From Nitrospinota bacterium (GTDB taxonomy: Bacteria; Nitrospinota_A; UBA7883; JACRGQ01): DNA of 64,000 nucleotides. Below the pieces are notes generated by a model. The model made no database searches. It was not told the origin of the DNA and saw nothing but the letters and a program-made list of their open reading frames with translations. This document shows, piece by piece, positions 8,693-18,592 of the stretch. The stretch is taken from assembly GCA_029881495.1 (NCBI GenBank), contig JAOUMJ010000010.1, positions 1 to 64,000 of the forward strand, in the 5' to 3' direction. Both the position numbers and the translations under genes were made by a program. Each line of letters starts with the position of its first letter. The first letter of the stretch is position 1.

Positions 8693-9727
8693 TTACAGGG
8701 CTTTTAAGATGAGAGACGGGATATCGGAAAGGTGGGCCACCTTGTCCACTCCACCCAGCTTTATCGCCTCTTTCGGCATCCCGAATACGACGCATGACTG
8801 CTCGTCCTGGGCAATATTGTATGCCCCCGCCTTTTTCATCTCGAGCATGCCGGATGAACCGTCGCCCCCCATTCCGGTAAGCATTACGCCTACCGCATTT
8901 GAGCCGGCATATTTGGCGGCGGAGGTGAATAGCACTTCAACGGAAGGCCTGTGCCTCATCACGAGCGGCCCCTGCTTTACTTCCACGCTGTATCTCGCGC
9001 CGCTCCTTCTGAAGAGCATGTGACTGTGACCAGGGGCAATAAGCACCCTCCCCGGAATTACAGAATCGCCATCCTTTGCTTCCACAATTTCCATCTCGCA
9101 CAGGTCGTTGAGCCTTTTCGCGAAGGCGTTCGTAAATCCTTCCGGCATATGCTGTACTATGCAGATGCCCGGCGTGGAGACCGGGAGCCGCATAAGCACG
9201 TCCTTGATCGCCTCTGTACCCCCTGTGGAAGCGCCTATGAATATTACCTTGTCGGTGGTTTTTATCATGGACGAAGCGAGCACTTTCGGTTTGCCCGGCG
9301 GCTTTGCGTGCTGATGCACGGACATGTTTACCTTTGAGGCGGCCTTCACCTTATCTATGATCTCTGTTGTCATTTCGTCGAGACCACGCTTTACGTCGAT
9401 TTCCGGCTTTGCGACAATTTCCACCGCGCCAGCCTCCATGGCCGCCATCGTAGTTTCGGCGCCATGCTGAGTTAATGAACTTACCATGACGACAGGCATG
9501 GGCTTTGACGCCATAAGTTTCCTGAGGAATGTGACGCCGTCCATTTTCGGCATCTCCACATCCAGGGTCAGGACATCCGGTTTTAGCTGTACTATTTTAT
9601 CTCTGGCAATATATGGATCGGGAGCAGTGCCGACAACTTCTATTTGAGGATCCTTTGAGAGGGCTTCCGAGAGGACATTACGTACTACCGCCGAATCGTC
9701 GATAATAAGAACTCTTATTTTTGCCAT
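8693..9727 (-). CDS. cheB: Chemotaxis response regulator protein-glutamate methylesterase CheB
   Basis: Demethylates, and can deamidate, receptor glutamates during adaptation; activated by CheA phosphorylation. The N-terminal receiver has D10-D11 and phosphoacceptor D56 (LTLDVEMPKMDG). The C-terminal methylesterase domain shows the triad S167 (GASTGG), H193 (VQHMPEGF) and D289 (TGMGGDG). At 344 residues it has the usual length. The start ATG at 9727 has AGGGGGA 5 nt upstream. It lies 8 bp after the Hpt-CheW gene and is clearly in the same operon. The paired methyltransferase CheR is at 12946-13818. Confidence 0.96.
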   Translation of the reverse strand: MAKIRVLIIDDSAVVRNVLSEALSKDPQIEVVGTAPDPYIARDKIVQLKPDVLTLDVEMPKMDGVTFLRKLMASKPMPVVMVSSLTQHGAETTMAAMEAGAVEIVAKPEIDVKRGLDEMTTEIIDKVKAASKVNMSVHQHAKPPGKPKVLASSMIKTTDKVIFIGASTGGTEAIKDVLMRLPVSTPGICIVQHMPEGFTNAFAKRLNDLCEMEIVEAKDGDSVIPGRVLIAPGHSHMLFRRSGARYSVEVKQGPLVMRHRPSVEVLFTSAAKYAGSNAVGVMLTGMGGDGSSGMLEMKKAGAYNIAQDEQSCVVFGMPKEAIKLGGVDKVAHLSDIPSLILKAL

Positions 9728-9735
9728 GTGTCCCC

Positions 9736-10707
9736 CTAGAAATATTCTTCTTTTGAATCACAAAATGTTTTTATGTCCAGAAGCAAAATGGTCTTATCTT
9801 CCGTCTTTCCGACTCCTTGAATAAAATCGGTATTGATCCCGCCCAGCGCCTGCTCTGCGGAGACGATCATATCATCCTTGAATCTGACGATATCATCGAC
9901 AAAGTCGACAAGTATTCCGGTGCGAAGACCGTCATTCTCAATAATGATAATATTTTCCCATTCGGAAGATTTACCCGATACATGCACCGATGCCGTACCA
10001 TTGCCGCCAGCTGCATTTCCTGAGGCAAACTTCAGCTTTTTCCGCGCATTTATCACGGGGATGACCATTCCCCTCAAATTCATTATCCCCGACACAAATC
10101 CCTTTGCATGGGGAACCCTTGTCAAATTCTTGTTCAGGATAATCTCCATTACCTTGTTGATATCTACGCCATATCTTTCCTTCCCTAGTTGAAAGGTAAG
10201 AAACGCCTCCATCTTCTTCTCTTGAGGGGTGGAAGCATCTTTTTCAACAGTCCCCTCCGCCTCTAGGCTGACTCCCTTATCCGCAGGCCCGGTTTTCTTT
10301 TCTGATGCTGGAGATTCCTTCCCAGTCTGCTTACCGTCAGCCATTTTTGCGTTCTCCTGCTGACCACTCCCCCTTATTTCCATGCCGCTCTCATGGGCGG
10401 CTTTTTCCATAAGGGAGTGCATGTTATCCAGAAATTCGAACAGCCTGTCCAGATCCTTCTGGCTGACCGGGGTTTTTTCCTTCCTGAGCTTATCGAGCAT
10501 GGTTTCCATCACTGTCGAAATAGTATGTATTTCTTTTAACCCAACAAGACCGGCATTCCCCTTTATGCTGTGCACAATACGGAAGAGCTCGCCTACATAC
10601 CCGGCATTCGCATTGTCTTTCTCCAATGCCAGAAGAGCTGTTTCCAACTCATCCATATGGGTTTCCGTCTCTTCAAAAAACGCCAACAACGCCGGTGATA
10701 AAGTCAT
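9736..10707 (-). CDS. Hpt-CheW fusion protein
   Basis: 323 residues. Residues 1-110 form a histidine phosphotransfer domain with H46 in RIVHSIKGNAGLVG. A charged linker of about 55 residues follows, then a CheW/SH3-like coupling domain from about 168 (FLTFQLGKERYGVDINKVME). CheW domains couple CheA to receptors. The fused Hpt offers an extra phosphorylatable histidine without a kinase core, so it could be a phosphate sink or relay. The gene starts on the base next to the CheA stop codon, implying translational coupling. Standalone CheW is normally about 160 residues, so this is a genuine fusion and not a truncated CheA: no dimerisation or ATPase domain lies between. Confidence 0.88.
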   Translation of the reverse strand: MTLSPALLAFFEETETHMDELETALLALEKDNANAGYVGELFRIVHSIKGNAGLVGLKEIHTISTVMETMLDKLRKEKTPVSQKDLDRLFEFLDNMHSLMEKAAHESGMEIRGSGQQENAKMADGKQTGKESPASEKKTGPADKGVSLEAEGTVEKDASTPQEKKMEAFLTFQLGKERYGVDINKVMEIILNKNLTRVPHAKGFVSGIMNLRGMVIPVINARKKLKFASGNAAGGNGTASVHVSGKSSEWENIIIIENDGLRTGILVDFVDDIVRFKDDMIVSAEQALGGINTDFIQGVGKTEDKTILLLDIKTFCDSKEEYF

Positions 10708-12735
10708 TTATTGCTCTCCAACCAGTCCGCCAACGCTTAAGACCAATCCAATGGATCCATCGCCCAGGATCGCTCCCCCCATGAGAGCCTTTACATGATG
10801 GAACACTTTGCCCAGGTCCTTGAGAACCACATTCTGCTGTTCAACGATCGCATCGGCCAGCACGCAACAGCTCTTTCCATTCTTCTGAATGATGAGACAC
10901 ACACCATCGCTAGGCTCTGATACCTTGGTTGGGATATTGAAAAGCGAATGCAATCTTACCAAGGGATAGATCTCCCCCCTGATATTAACCATTTCCGACT
11001 TTTCCTTGAGGGTGAATATCTCCCCTTTTCTAGGGCGTATCGACTCCCGCACATCTTCCACCGGAAAGATGAATTTGCTTTTCCCGACAGAGGTAACCAA
11101 TCCGTTGATGGTGATGAGGGTAGTTGAAACCGGAACGGAAATTATGAATTCCGATCCTTTGCCGAAGGTCGATTCGATCTCGATTTTCCCCTTTGTGTCG
11201 ATAATGGCGCCCTTCACAACATCCATACCGACGCCACGGCCTGAAATATCCGTAACTTTTTCCGCTGTCGAAAACCCCGGATTGAATATGAAGTCATAAA
11301 CTTCCTTGTCCTGTAACTGGCTCCCTGCCTGCTGTGTGATCAGCCCTTTGCTTATGGCCTTTTCCAATATCTTATCTCTTGAAATCCCTGCGCCGTCATC
11401 CTTCAGCTTGATGAACAGGTTTTCTCCCTGTATTTCTGCCGAGATCACCACTTTTCCCCGTTCCTTTTTCCCGGCGGCTTTTCTCTTCTCGGGAGTTTCA
11501 ACTCCATGGTCGACCGCGTTCCGAACCATATGGATTATCGGGCTTTCAAGCTTTTCCACGAGGCTCTTGTCGAGCATCACTTCCTCGCCGATCATCTCCA
11601 CTTCTACATCCTTGCCGATAGCGGTGGCGACGTCCCTGATAATCCTGGGAATTTTCTGAAAGATGCTTTTGATAGCCACTTTTCGCACCTCGGAAAGCCC
11701 GTGTTGCAGTCTTAGCGTCAGCTCGGAATAGTTGAGGTTTGCGATTTTAAATTCCTTTGAAACGTGCTCTCCACCTTCGATAGTGCTCAGCTTTTTCTCC
11801 AGGTAGTTGAACACCTCGGATATGATTATCAACTCGCCTACATGATCCATGAACTCATCGACTTTTTCTTCCGATATGCGCATCGTTTTCTGGGAAGCGA
11901 TGTTTTTCTTGAACTTCTGTTCCTCTTCCTTTTCTGATTCCTGTATTTTCAAGGCCTCCTTGATGTCTTCCTTTTTAACAACGCCCTTGGCTATGAGGTA
12001 TTCGCCTGTCTTTTCATCCGGTTTCTTTCCTATCAGCGCCTTGCCAAGCGCGGTCCTGTCGACCTTCCCCATTTTTATAAGTATTTCACCTAGCTTTCCC
12101 ACCTCCGGCACGACAGCGGCCTCCTCTCTCGGTTCTTCGCGCCTGTCGACTATCACCTTGCCAGATTCAATCGCAATGGCGGCGCCGCCAACAAGGTTTT
12201 GCGCCTTGCGAAGACTGTCTGAGAGTCTGTCGAGGATGGCAGCATCAACCTGTGAGGAACTTCGAATTTCATCCAGAACGAGAAAAGCTTCATTCAGGTG
12301 ATCACTTACCGCCTTGAAATTATCCTTCTCTTTGCCGCTATCGACCGATATTCTCGCTTCGAGATTTTCAATGAATTCCTTCTCGTCCGGTAAAAGCTCA
12401 TAATGTGTATCCCCTTCAGCGACTCTGTCGAACATCGCCTTCAGGTAATCTGTCCCCTTTAGCAGGTTATCGATGACAACCGGTCTCGCTTCCATCTTCC
12501 CTTTCCGTATGTCGTCCAGCAGATTCTCCAGCTTATGGGAGAACGACTGGATATGGAGAAGACCGAAAAAGGCGGAACTCCCTTTTATGCTGTGGACGGG
12601 GCGAAATATGGAATCGACTATTTTGACTTCGCCAGGATTTTTTTCCAGTTGTACGAACTTTTCATCAAGACCGTCAAGCGATTCAAAGACCTCTGCCAGA
12701 TACTCTTTAAATATATCCGCGTCGTTTTCACTCAT
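10708..12735 (-). CDS. cheA: Chemotaxis histidine kinase CheA (copy 1)
   Basis: 675 residues. The P1/Hpt domain has phosphohistidine H48 (PVHSIKGSSAFFG). A GSPII_E_N-like helical insert follows (LGEILIKMGKVDRTALGKAL and onward, about 225-275). Next come the P3 dimerisation helix (VGELIIISE), the P4 ATPase with N box HMVRNAVDHGVE and G box GRGVGMDVV, and the CheW-like P5 at the C-terminus. I place the start at ATG 12735, which has GGAAAAGG 5 nt upstream; a TTG at 12777 would add 14 poorly conserved-looking residues. It is 210 bp after cheR and abuts the Hpt-CheW gene. It is one of two full CheA kinases in this operon. Confidence 0.95.
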   Translation of the reverse strand: MSENDADIFKEYLAEVFESLDGLDEKFVQLEKNPGEVKIVDSIFRPVHSIKGSSAFFGLLHIQSFSHKLENLLDDIRKGKMEARPVVIDNLLKGTDYLKAMFDRVAEGDTHYELLPDEKEFIENLEARISVDSGKEKDNFKAVSDHLNEAFLVLDEIRSSSQVDAAILDRLSDSLRKAQNLVGGAAIAIESGKVIVDRREEPREEAAVVPEVGKLGEILIKMGKVDRTALGKALIGKKPDEKTGEYLIAKGVVKKEDIKEALKIQESEKEEEQKFKKNIASQKTMRISEEKVDEFMDHVGELIIISEVFNYLEKKLSTIEGGEHVSKEFKIANLNYSELTLRLQHGLSEVRKVAIKSIFQKIPRIIRDVATAIGKDVEVEMIGEEVMLDKSLVEKLESPIIHMVRNAVDHGVETPEKRKAAGKKERGKVVISAEIQGENLFIKLKDDGAGISRDKILEKAISKGLITQQAGSQLQDKEVYDFIFNPGFSTAEKVTDISGRGVGMDVVKGAIIDTKGKIEIESTFGKGSEFIISVPVSTTLITINGLVTSVGKSKFIFPVEDVRESIRPRKGEIFTLKEKSEMVNIRGEIYPLVRLHSLFNIPTKVSEPSDGVCLIIQKNGKSCCVLADAIVEQQNVVLKDLGKVFHHVKALMGGAILGDGSIGLVLSVGGLVGEQ

Positions 12736-12945
12736 ATTGGCCTTTTCCCAGTACCTTTTAAAACCATACTTTCCCAAATGCCCGGAATGCCGATGCCGCC
12801 GGACAACAGAAGATCAACCTGTCGCCTAATTTTATCGAAAAATGTAACATTCATTCCTGAAAAATATCTTCCCTCATTCAACTGCACAATGTAACAGATA
12901 AATACTACTATATCGGCAAAAACCCCGATATGCTTAACAGACCAC

Positions 12946-13818
12946 CTATTTCTGATAAATAGTAGGTTGGATATATTTAAAATCGTTTTTCAGGCCGGTG
13001 AGGCTTTCAGAATGCCCGATGAACAGGTATCCCCCCGGCTTCAGGTGACGATGGAACTTCGCGACAAGCACCTCTTGAGTCGGCCTGTCAAAATATATCA
13101 TGACGTTTCGGCAAAAGATGAAATCAAACTGGTATTTAAAGGGGAACAGATGATTCATCAGGTTAAACCTTTTAAAGGTTAAATACTTTCTGACGTCGGG
13201 CCGTACCCTCACCATCTCCCTGTTTTTAACAGGTTCGCCCTTTTGGAAATATGCCTTGAAATAATCAGGCGGGACACCATCCGTTTTTTCCTTCGGATAG
13301 ATGCCGAGATAGGCTTTTTTAAGAACTTCGGTAGAGATGTCTGTCGCCAGGTATTTAATGTCCCAAGGGGGCATATTAGTATGCAAATGTGCCAGCAGGG
13401 TAAACATGATCGAATACGGTTCTTCGCCTGTTGAACAGCCTGCGCTCCAGACCCTGAAAACCGTATCGCGTGCCTTACCCTTTCTCTCTATCCACTCCGG
13501 TAAAACCGAATTCAGGAAGTTGAAGTGATTCATCTCCCGGAAGAATGATGTCAGGTTTGTAGAAATGTCATCCAGAAGCGGGATGAGCGCTTCACCGCTC
13601 TTATCACTGCTTACGAAATTATAATAGTCCCGGTACGATTTATAACCTTCTCTTGTAAGCCTCGCCCTAAGCCTTGTTCTTAAAAGCTCTTTCTTTGACT
13701 GGTTGAGCGATATCCCGCTCTGTTCGTATATCAGTTTGCGAAAAAGCTCGAAATCCTTGTCTGTAAGATCCTTCAGCTCAGGACGCAACTCTATTTTTTC
13801 AGAAGAAAATAATCCCAT
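12946..13818 (-). CDS. cheR: Chemotaxis protein methyltransferase CheR
   Basis: 290 residues. It uses S-adenosylmethionine to methylate receptor glutamates. An N-terminal all-helical domain (about 15-95) precedes the methyltransferase fold. The SAM site is WSAGCSTGEEPYS, and the downstream FDFIFCRNVMIYFD motif is typical of CheR. The C-terminus ends in HSESLTGLKNDF. No TPR extension is present. It stands between cheW and the first cheA with about 210 bp on each side; I see no gene in those gaps. Confidence 0.95.
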   Translation of the reverse strand: MGLFSSEKIELRPELKDLTDKDFELFRKLIYEQSGISLNQSKKELLRTRLRARLTREGYKSYRDYYNFVSSDKSGEALIPLLDDISTNLTSFFREMNHFNFLNSVLPEWIERKGKARDTVFRVWSAGCSTGEEPYSIMFTLLAHLHTNMPPWDIKYLATDISTEVLKKAYLGIYPKEKTDGVPPDYFKAYFQKGEPVKNREMVRVRPDVRKYLTFKRFNLMNHLFPFKYQFDFIFCRNVMIYFDRPTQEVLVAKFHRHLKPGGYLFIGHSESLTGLKNDFKYIQPTIYQK

Positions 13819-14027
13819 ATGCCTTCACAATTGAAATAGTCCTGTTTATCATAATGTTTAAATTCATCTGACCCGACAAGGCAAATACCTTTTTCCCTAC
13901 TCAATCTTTCTCCAATAGACCTTGGCAGATACAAGCCTTAGTTTGTGCGCATACTTCCTGTTCTCACCGATTCCGCGATTAACTGCGATGCGCAGCTGCA
14001 AGGCCGCGAAGAAACTGTGGAAAATAC

Positions 14028-14555
14028 CTACTTTTCTTCCACTTTTGCCACCATTTCAAGCTCTGAGACTGACAGCACTTTTTCAATATCAAGGAGTATC
14101 TTCACCTTTTCCTTTACCTTGCCCATCCCAAGTATGAAATTCGTATCTACGGAGCTTCCGAATGAAGGCGGGGGGTCTATATTTTCTTTGGCAATATCTA
14201 AAACCTCGGCAACTGTATCGACTACTATGCCCAAAAGGAGATTGTTTACATTTACTACGATAATGCATGTCTCTCTGGTATATTCAACAGCCGGCATTCC
14301 GAATTTCAGACGCAGATCAATAACCGGAATAACCTTGCCTCGAAGGTTTATTACCCCTTTGATAAAATCCGGAACTTGCGGTACTTCGGTTATTTCCATA
14401 ACGCTAATAATTTCACGGACTTTCAATATTTCCAGCCCATACTCCTCGTCCCCAAGAACGAAGGTTAAATATTTCCCTTCATTTGCCGACAAGTCGGCTT
14501 TTGCTTTTCTCACTTCCTCGGATCGAACATCGGCTTCGCTGACAGTGTCTTTCAT
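14028..14555 (-). CDS. cheW: Chemotaxis coupling protein CheW
   Basis: 175 residues, a single CheW domain (YLTFVLGDEEYGLEILKVRE, then FIKGVINLRGKVIPVIDLR). It links CheA to receptors at the inner membrane. The start ATG at 14555 has a strong GGAGG about 10 nt upstream. A short charged N-terminal extension of about 30 residues precedes the domain. It follows the second cheA by 63 bp. Confidence 0.95.
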   Translation of the reverse strand: MKDTVSEADVRSEEVRKAKADLSANEGKYLTFVLGDEEYGLEILKVREIISVMEITEVPQVPDFIKGVINLRGKVIPVIDLRLKFGMPAVEYTRETCIIVVNVNNLLLGIVVDTVAEVLDIAKENIDPPPSFGSSVDTNFILGMGKVKEKVKILLDIEKVLSVSELEMVAKVEEK

Positions 14556-14618
14556 CTTATTTAACCTCCACTGGTTGGTTTCTTTTTACTTATTATCTTC
14601 CGCACTCCATTTTATCCT

Positions 14619-16928
14619 TTATGAGGACACTAAATCAAAGACTCCTCCAACATCAATAATTAACCCAACAAGTCCGTCCCCCAGGATCGAACTTCCTGAA
14701 AAACTTTTTATCCCCTGAAGCCGTCTGTCCAGATTTTTTATCACAACCTGTTGCTGGCCCAGAAGGTCGTCCACCAAAAAACCTTTCCGTTTGGATTCGG
14801 TTGCAACTACTATCACAAGGGACTCTGTAACGTCTTTATTTCCGTTAGAACAGCCGAAAAGCCTGTTAAGACGAACAAGGGGAATAAGCTCGCCGCGCAC
14901 GTTTACCATCTCCCCTTTTTCAACCACTGTGGTGAGTTGCGACTTTGTTGGCCGAATAGACTCCGCGATTGAGATGGTGGGGATTATGTACCTTTCATCC
15001 CCTACACGGACAAGCATACCGTCGACAATGGCCATTGTCAGCGGGAGTTTAATGAAAAATGTGCTGCCAACTCCAGATTTGGTTGTCACATCAACCTTCC
15101 CCCCAAGTTTTTCAACGTTCCTTTTGACAACATCCATCCCGACGCCCCGTCCTGATATCTCAGTTGCAACTTTTTGCGTAGAAAGACCGGCTTCAAATAT
15201 GAGTGAAGTTATCTCTGCTTCGGAATACTCTCGGCCCGATTCGATAAGGCCGCGCTCCAATGCCTTTTCCTTTATTCTCTCGAGATTCAAACCCCTGCCG
15301 TTATCCTGAACCTCGATAACGACATTCCCCCCTTTATGGTAGGCTTTCAGCAAAATCGTGCCGTTCGGCGACTTGCCGACCGCAACCCTCTCCTCAATGG
15401 AATCTATACCATGATCGACGGCGTTCCTGAGAAGATGAACGAGGGGGTCATTCAATTCGTCCACTATCGTCCTGTCTATTTCGGTATCTTCGCCCTCTAT
15501 CAGGAAATCGACCTGTTTTCCGGTTTTCCTGGCAAGATCCCTCACAAGCCGGTTCATTTTGCTGAAAGTCTGTTTCAGCGGAACCATCCTCAGACCCATG
15601 ATCTGGTCCTGGATGCCATTGGTAATTTTTGCCATCTCGTTAATGTCTTTTAATAGCTTATTGTTCTGCTCGTTTTTCAAGACCTGGTTTTCACTGATTA
15701 TCGCCTGCGCAATTACCAGCTCCCCCACCAGCTCCAGCACCAGGTTCAGCTTGCTGGTGTCAACCTTCACGGAATGCGCTACTACGCCCTTCTTTTTTAT
15801 CAGCTGTTCCTGGACGGCTTTATCAACCGCCTGCTTGCTCGTGGCCCCCATTTCAACAAGAACTTCGCCAATCGGTTTTTCCTTTCGCTCCAGGGCCTCC
15901 TTCAGCTGTCTTGGAGTAACCGCGTTTTCCTGAATGAGGATTTCACCCAGCCGGGGATTTGTATCGTCGTCGTCATCCGCCTCCTTTGAAGCAAGGAAGA
16001 GTTTTTTATCGATGAGATCGACAAGAGGCTCCACGTTTATGCTTTCGCAAAATCCCTTGAAGTTCGGAAGCTTCTTTTTTCCCACTTCAACAGTTTCGCT
16101 TATCGCGGTAAGGCCTTTTTCAAGCATGTCCCTCGCCGCCAAAAGGATATCTATCACTTCACTGTCTACTGTGAGTATCGATTTTCTGGCCTGGTCCAGC
16201 ATATTTTCAGTTTCGTGGCAGAAATAGTTTATTTCGTTCATCCCGAGAAACCCTGCGGCACCCTTGAGGCTGTGAAAGGCGCGAAAGAGGGAGTTTAGTA
16301 TATCCATGTTACCCGTATTTTCTTCAAGCGCTATCAGGTCGGACTCGATTTTATTCAGAAGATCCGTCCCCTCATCCAGAAATCCTTCATAGATGACAAC
16401 ATCATTCTCGTCCAACAGCGTAATTTCCGTACGCGTAACTTTTTTCCCCTTCACCTTGTCCGCGTCTTGAGACGCTTCTTTTAGCATTGACGCGGTTAAA
16501 TCCTCAATATTCATATCCAGGGAAACAGTTGCGGGCTCTACTTCCGGCTTTGATTTCGCAAAAGGTATCTCAATGCTGAACAGCTCCTTAAAACTGCCGA
16601 TTAGCACCTCGACACGGGGAAGGATGTCTGAAATTATCGAGGTACCCTGCAGTACGTTCTTGGTTATTTCAACCCCTTCGTTGGTCAGTTTGATTACCTC
16701 CGGCCCCTTGCCAGCTTCGCCGTAACCCAGGATGTATTTTTCAAATACCTTGGATAGCCCTTTGAAAATTGCACAGAATTCCGGATTGTCGGACTTTGAA
16801 AAGATATCCCTCAGCTCGTCTATTTTCTGGCTTGCTTCGGCTATCTGCATCAAGTCGCCGAGCTTATCGTCCATCATCATGCAATGGACCGCGAGTTTAT
16901 CCAGCTTCTCTAATATTTCTTCAGACAT
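14619..16928 (-). CDS. cheA: Chemotaxis histidine kinase CheA (copy 2), N-terminally extended
   Basis: 769 residues, first gene of the chemosensory operon. About 165 helical N-terminal residues of unknown role precede the Hpt domain, whose histidine is H219 (RAFHSLKGAAGFLG). A GSPII_E_N-like module follows (LGEILIQENAVTPRQLKEAL and a second half with IGEVLVEMG, about 335-390). The kinase core then shows dimerisation (LELVGELVIAQ), the N box LLRNAVDHGID, the G box GRGVGMDVV and a CheW-like P5. The extension and central module separate it from textbook CheA. The upstream gap to thyX is 121 bp and probably holds the operon promoter, though I see no convincing hexamer pair. Confidence 0.95.
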   Translation of the reverse strand: MSEEILEKLDKLAVHCMMMDDKLGDLMQIAEASQKIDELRDIFSKSDNPEFCAIFKGLSKVFEKYILGYGEAGKGPEVIKLTNEGVEITKNVLQGTSIISDILPRVEVLIGSFKELFSIEIPFAKSKPEVEPATVSLDMNIEDLTASMLKEASQDADKVKGKKVTRTEITLLDENDVVIYEGFLDEGTDLLNKIESDLIALEENTGNMDILNSLFRAFHSLKGAAGFLGMNEINYFCHETENMLDQARKSILTVDSEVIDILLAARDMLEKGLTAISETVEVGKKKLPNFKGFCESINVEPLVDLIDKKLFLASKEADDDDDTNPRLGEILIQENAVTPRQLKEALERKEKPIGEVLVEMGATSKQAVDKAVQEQLIKKKGVVAHSVKVDTSKLNLVLELVGELVIAQAIISENQVLKNEQNNKLLKDINEMAKITNGIQDQIMGLRMVPLKQTFSKMNRLVRDLARKTGKQVDFLIEGEDTEIDRTIVDELNDPLVHLLRNAVDHGIDSIEERVAVGKSPNGTILLKAYHKGGNVVIEVQDNGRGLNLERIKEKALERGLIESGREYSEAEITSLIFEAGLSTQKVATEISGRGVGMDVVKRNVEKLGGKVDVTTKSGVGSTFFIKLPLTMAIVDGMLVRVGDERYIIPTISIAESIRPTKSQLTTVVEKGEMVNVRGELIPLVRLNRLFGCSNGNKDVTESLVIVVATESKRKGFLVDDLLGQQQVVIKNLDRRLQGIKSFSGSSILGDGLVGLIIDVGGVFDLVSS

Positions 16929-17049
16929 ACCTGGCTTCGGTTCTCTCCATCTCTACGCTAGAGTTGTTCAAGGATATTACAATTTTTCCTTAGGCACCAA
17001 AATGGACAATGACTTCTTTTGAATATCCATTTTAACTGTAAAAAAAGGG

Positions 17050-17664
17050 CTAATCAAGCAAGTCTCCAAATACAGCTGGCGCTTCCGTCACGAGCCGTTC
17101 CAGAATTTTCCTGGAAATTTCCCTTATTTCCCACTGCGCGTTCTTCTCGGTCCTTATTGAAAGGATCAGCCTCCATTCCCTGAAATTGGCAGTTATAACG
17201 ATCTCTGAACTTACCGCGTTCGGCAGGACAAAGCGGGCGTCCTCCTTGCGTATATCCATCCCTTTCAGCTTGCTGTATGCGATTCGGCTCTGCTCCATCG
17301 CCTCCCTGAATACCTTAAGCGCCTCGGGATTCGACGCGATCGAAGGGGGGGTAACTACCTTGAAATCCTCTTCGCTCACGTATCGCTGGGACTGCTGGGA
17401 AAAGGAAGCAAGCCTGTGCCTCACCAGCTGGTGCGTAAAGGCTCTGGAACCCCCTTTTATCCTGAAAGTTGCCGAGGCGTGCTCCAGAACCGAGTGATGT
17501 CCGCTCTTTACCAGCATCTGGATAAACCGCTTTGCGGAATCGTCGGTCATCTTCTCGAACGAGAGGTAACATGTTCTCCCCGCCTCCTCAATCAACCTCT
17601 CCGCATTCGGTGTTATTGAAAGAAGTTCTACCTCTGCCGCGCCTGATTCTTCCTGATTTTTCAT
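17050..17664 (-). CDS. thyX: Flavin-dependent thymidylate synthase
   Basis: Makes dTMP from dUMP using methylenetetrahydrofolate and FADH2/NADPH. The ThyX signature RHRxxSxxxxSxR is present as RHRLASFSQQSQR. The dUMP/FAD-contacting GHHSVLEHA stretch lies upstream. At 204 residues it has the usual length. I favour ATG 17664; a TTG at 17673 has a better spaced AAGGGA and would add three residues. No thyA is visible in the window. Confidence 0.95.
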   Translation of the reverse strand: MKNQEESGAAEVELLSITPNAERLIEEAGRTCYLSFEKMTDDSAKRFIQMLVKSGHHSVLEHASATFRIKGGSRAFTHQLVRHRLASFSQQSQRYVSEEDFKVVTPPSIASNPEALKVFREAMEQSRIAYSKLKGMDIRKEDARFVLPNAVSSEIVITANFREWRLILSIRTEKNAQWEIREISRKILERLVTEAPAVFGDLLD

Positions 17665-17830
17665 ATTCCACAAAGTCCCTTTTTATGAATGATATTTAGA
17701 TTCACTTCCCTGAAATTCTACCAATACTTCATCTCCGAGGCTTGTGAAAAGTTTCCAAAATACCGGGATTACGCTCTATCGGCAGATATCAGGAAATAAT
17801 GAATCCCCCAAATATGATATAAACATCCGG

Positions 17831-18592
17831 ATGAAGGGAATGATACTCGCCGCGGGGCGGGGAAACAGGCTGAGACCGGAAACGGACACGCTACCCAAAC
17901 CGCTCTTCAAGATAGGCAATACCAACATGATAAGGAACGCCCTGGGATACCTCCTGGCGAGCGGCATCACCGATATCGCCGTGAACCTTCATCATCTCGG
18001 CAAACTGATCGAGAAAGAGCTTTCATGGAACGTCCGCGACAGGATAAACCTTCATCTTGTGCACGAAGAGATAATGATGGGAACGGCTGGCGGAATAAAA
18101 GGGGCCGAAGATTTCCTTTCGGGCTCTACCTTCGCTGTCATCAACAGCGATATCCTCACCGACATCAACCTTGAGGAAGCGATTGCGATACACCGCTCCA
18201 ACAACGCCTTGGCTACCCTGGTCGTGCGCGACAATCCGCAACCATCCAGCATCAGCACCCTCAGCGCACATACCGACGGGAGGCTTGCGCGGTTCATCGA
18301 CACGAAAGCCCCATGCTACAACCTGGAAAATCTTGACCCCGTGCTCAAAATGTTCACGGGGGTTGCCGTCTATTCTCCTGAAATTTTTAAGCATATCCCC
18401 GGCGGGAGGCCGTGCGACATCAGCACGGAAGTTTTTCCGAAATTAATTGAGGCAGACCTCCCCGTTTACACTTATAATCACAAAGGTTACTGGGCGGATA
18501 TAGGAACCCACCAGAGTTTCACCGCCGCCAGGATGGATGTTGCCTTGGGCAAATTTAAAACTTTTCCAATACAGGATACGCATAAGGAATGA
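17831..18592 (+). CDS. Sugar-1-phosphate nucleotidyltransferase
   Basis: 253 residues from ATG 17831, which begins MKGMILAAGRGNRLRP, the nucleotide-binding signature of NDP-sugar pyrophosphorylases. PKPLFKIG follows, with the catalytic/metal region INSDILTD at mid-protein. The product would be an NDP-sugar for envelope glycans. MurNAc-1-phosphate uridylyltransferase (MurU) and mannose-1-phosphate guanylyltransferase families are the nearest by motif; I cannot choose. A longer frame from 17744 adds 29 residues that do not look like the family. The stop overlaps the next start by 4 bp, so the two are co-translated. Confidence 0.85.
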   Translation: MKGMILAAGRGNRLRPETDTLPKPLFKIGNTNMIRNALGYLLASGITDIAVNLHHLGKLIEKELSWNVRDRINLHLVHEEIMMGTAGGIKGAEDFLSGSTFAVINSDILTDINLEEAIAIHRSNNALATLVVRDNPQPSSISTLSAHTDGRLARFIDTKAPCYNLENLDPVLKMFTGVAVYSPEIFKHIPGGRPCDISTEVFPKLIEADLPVYTYNHKGYWADIGTHQSFTAARMDVALGKFKTFPIQDTHKE

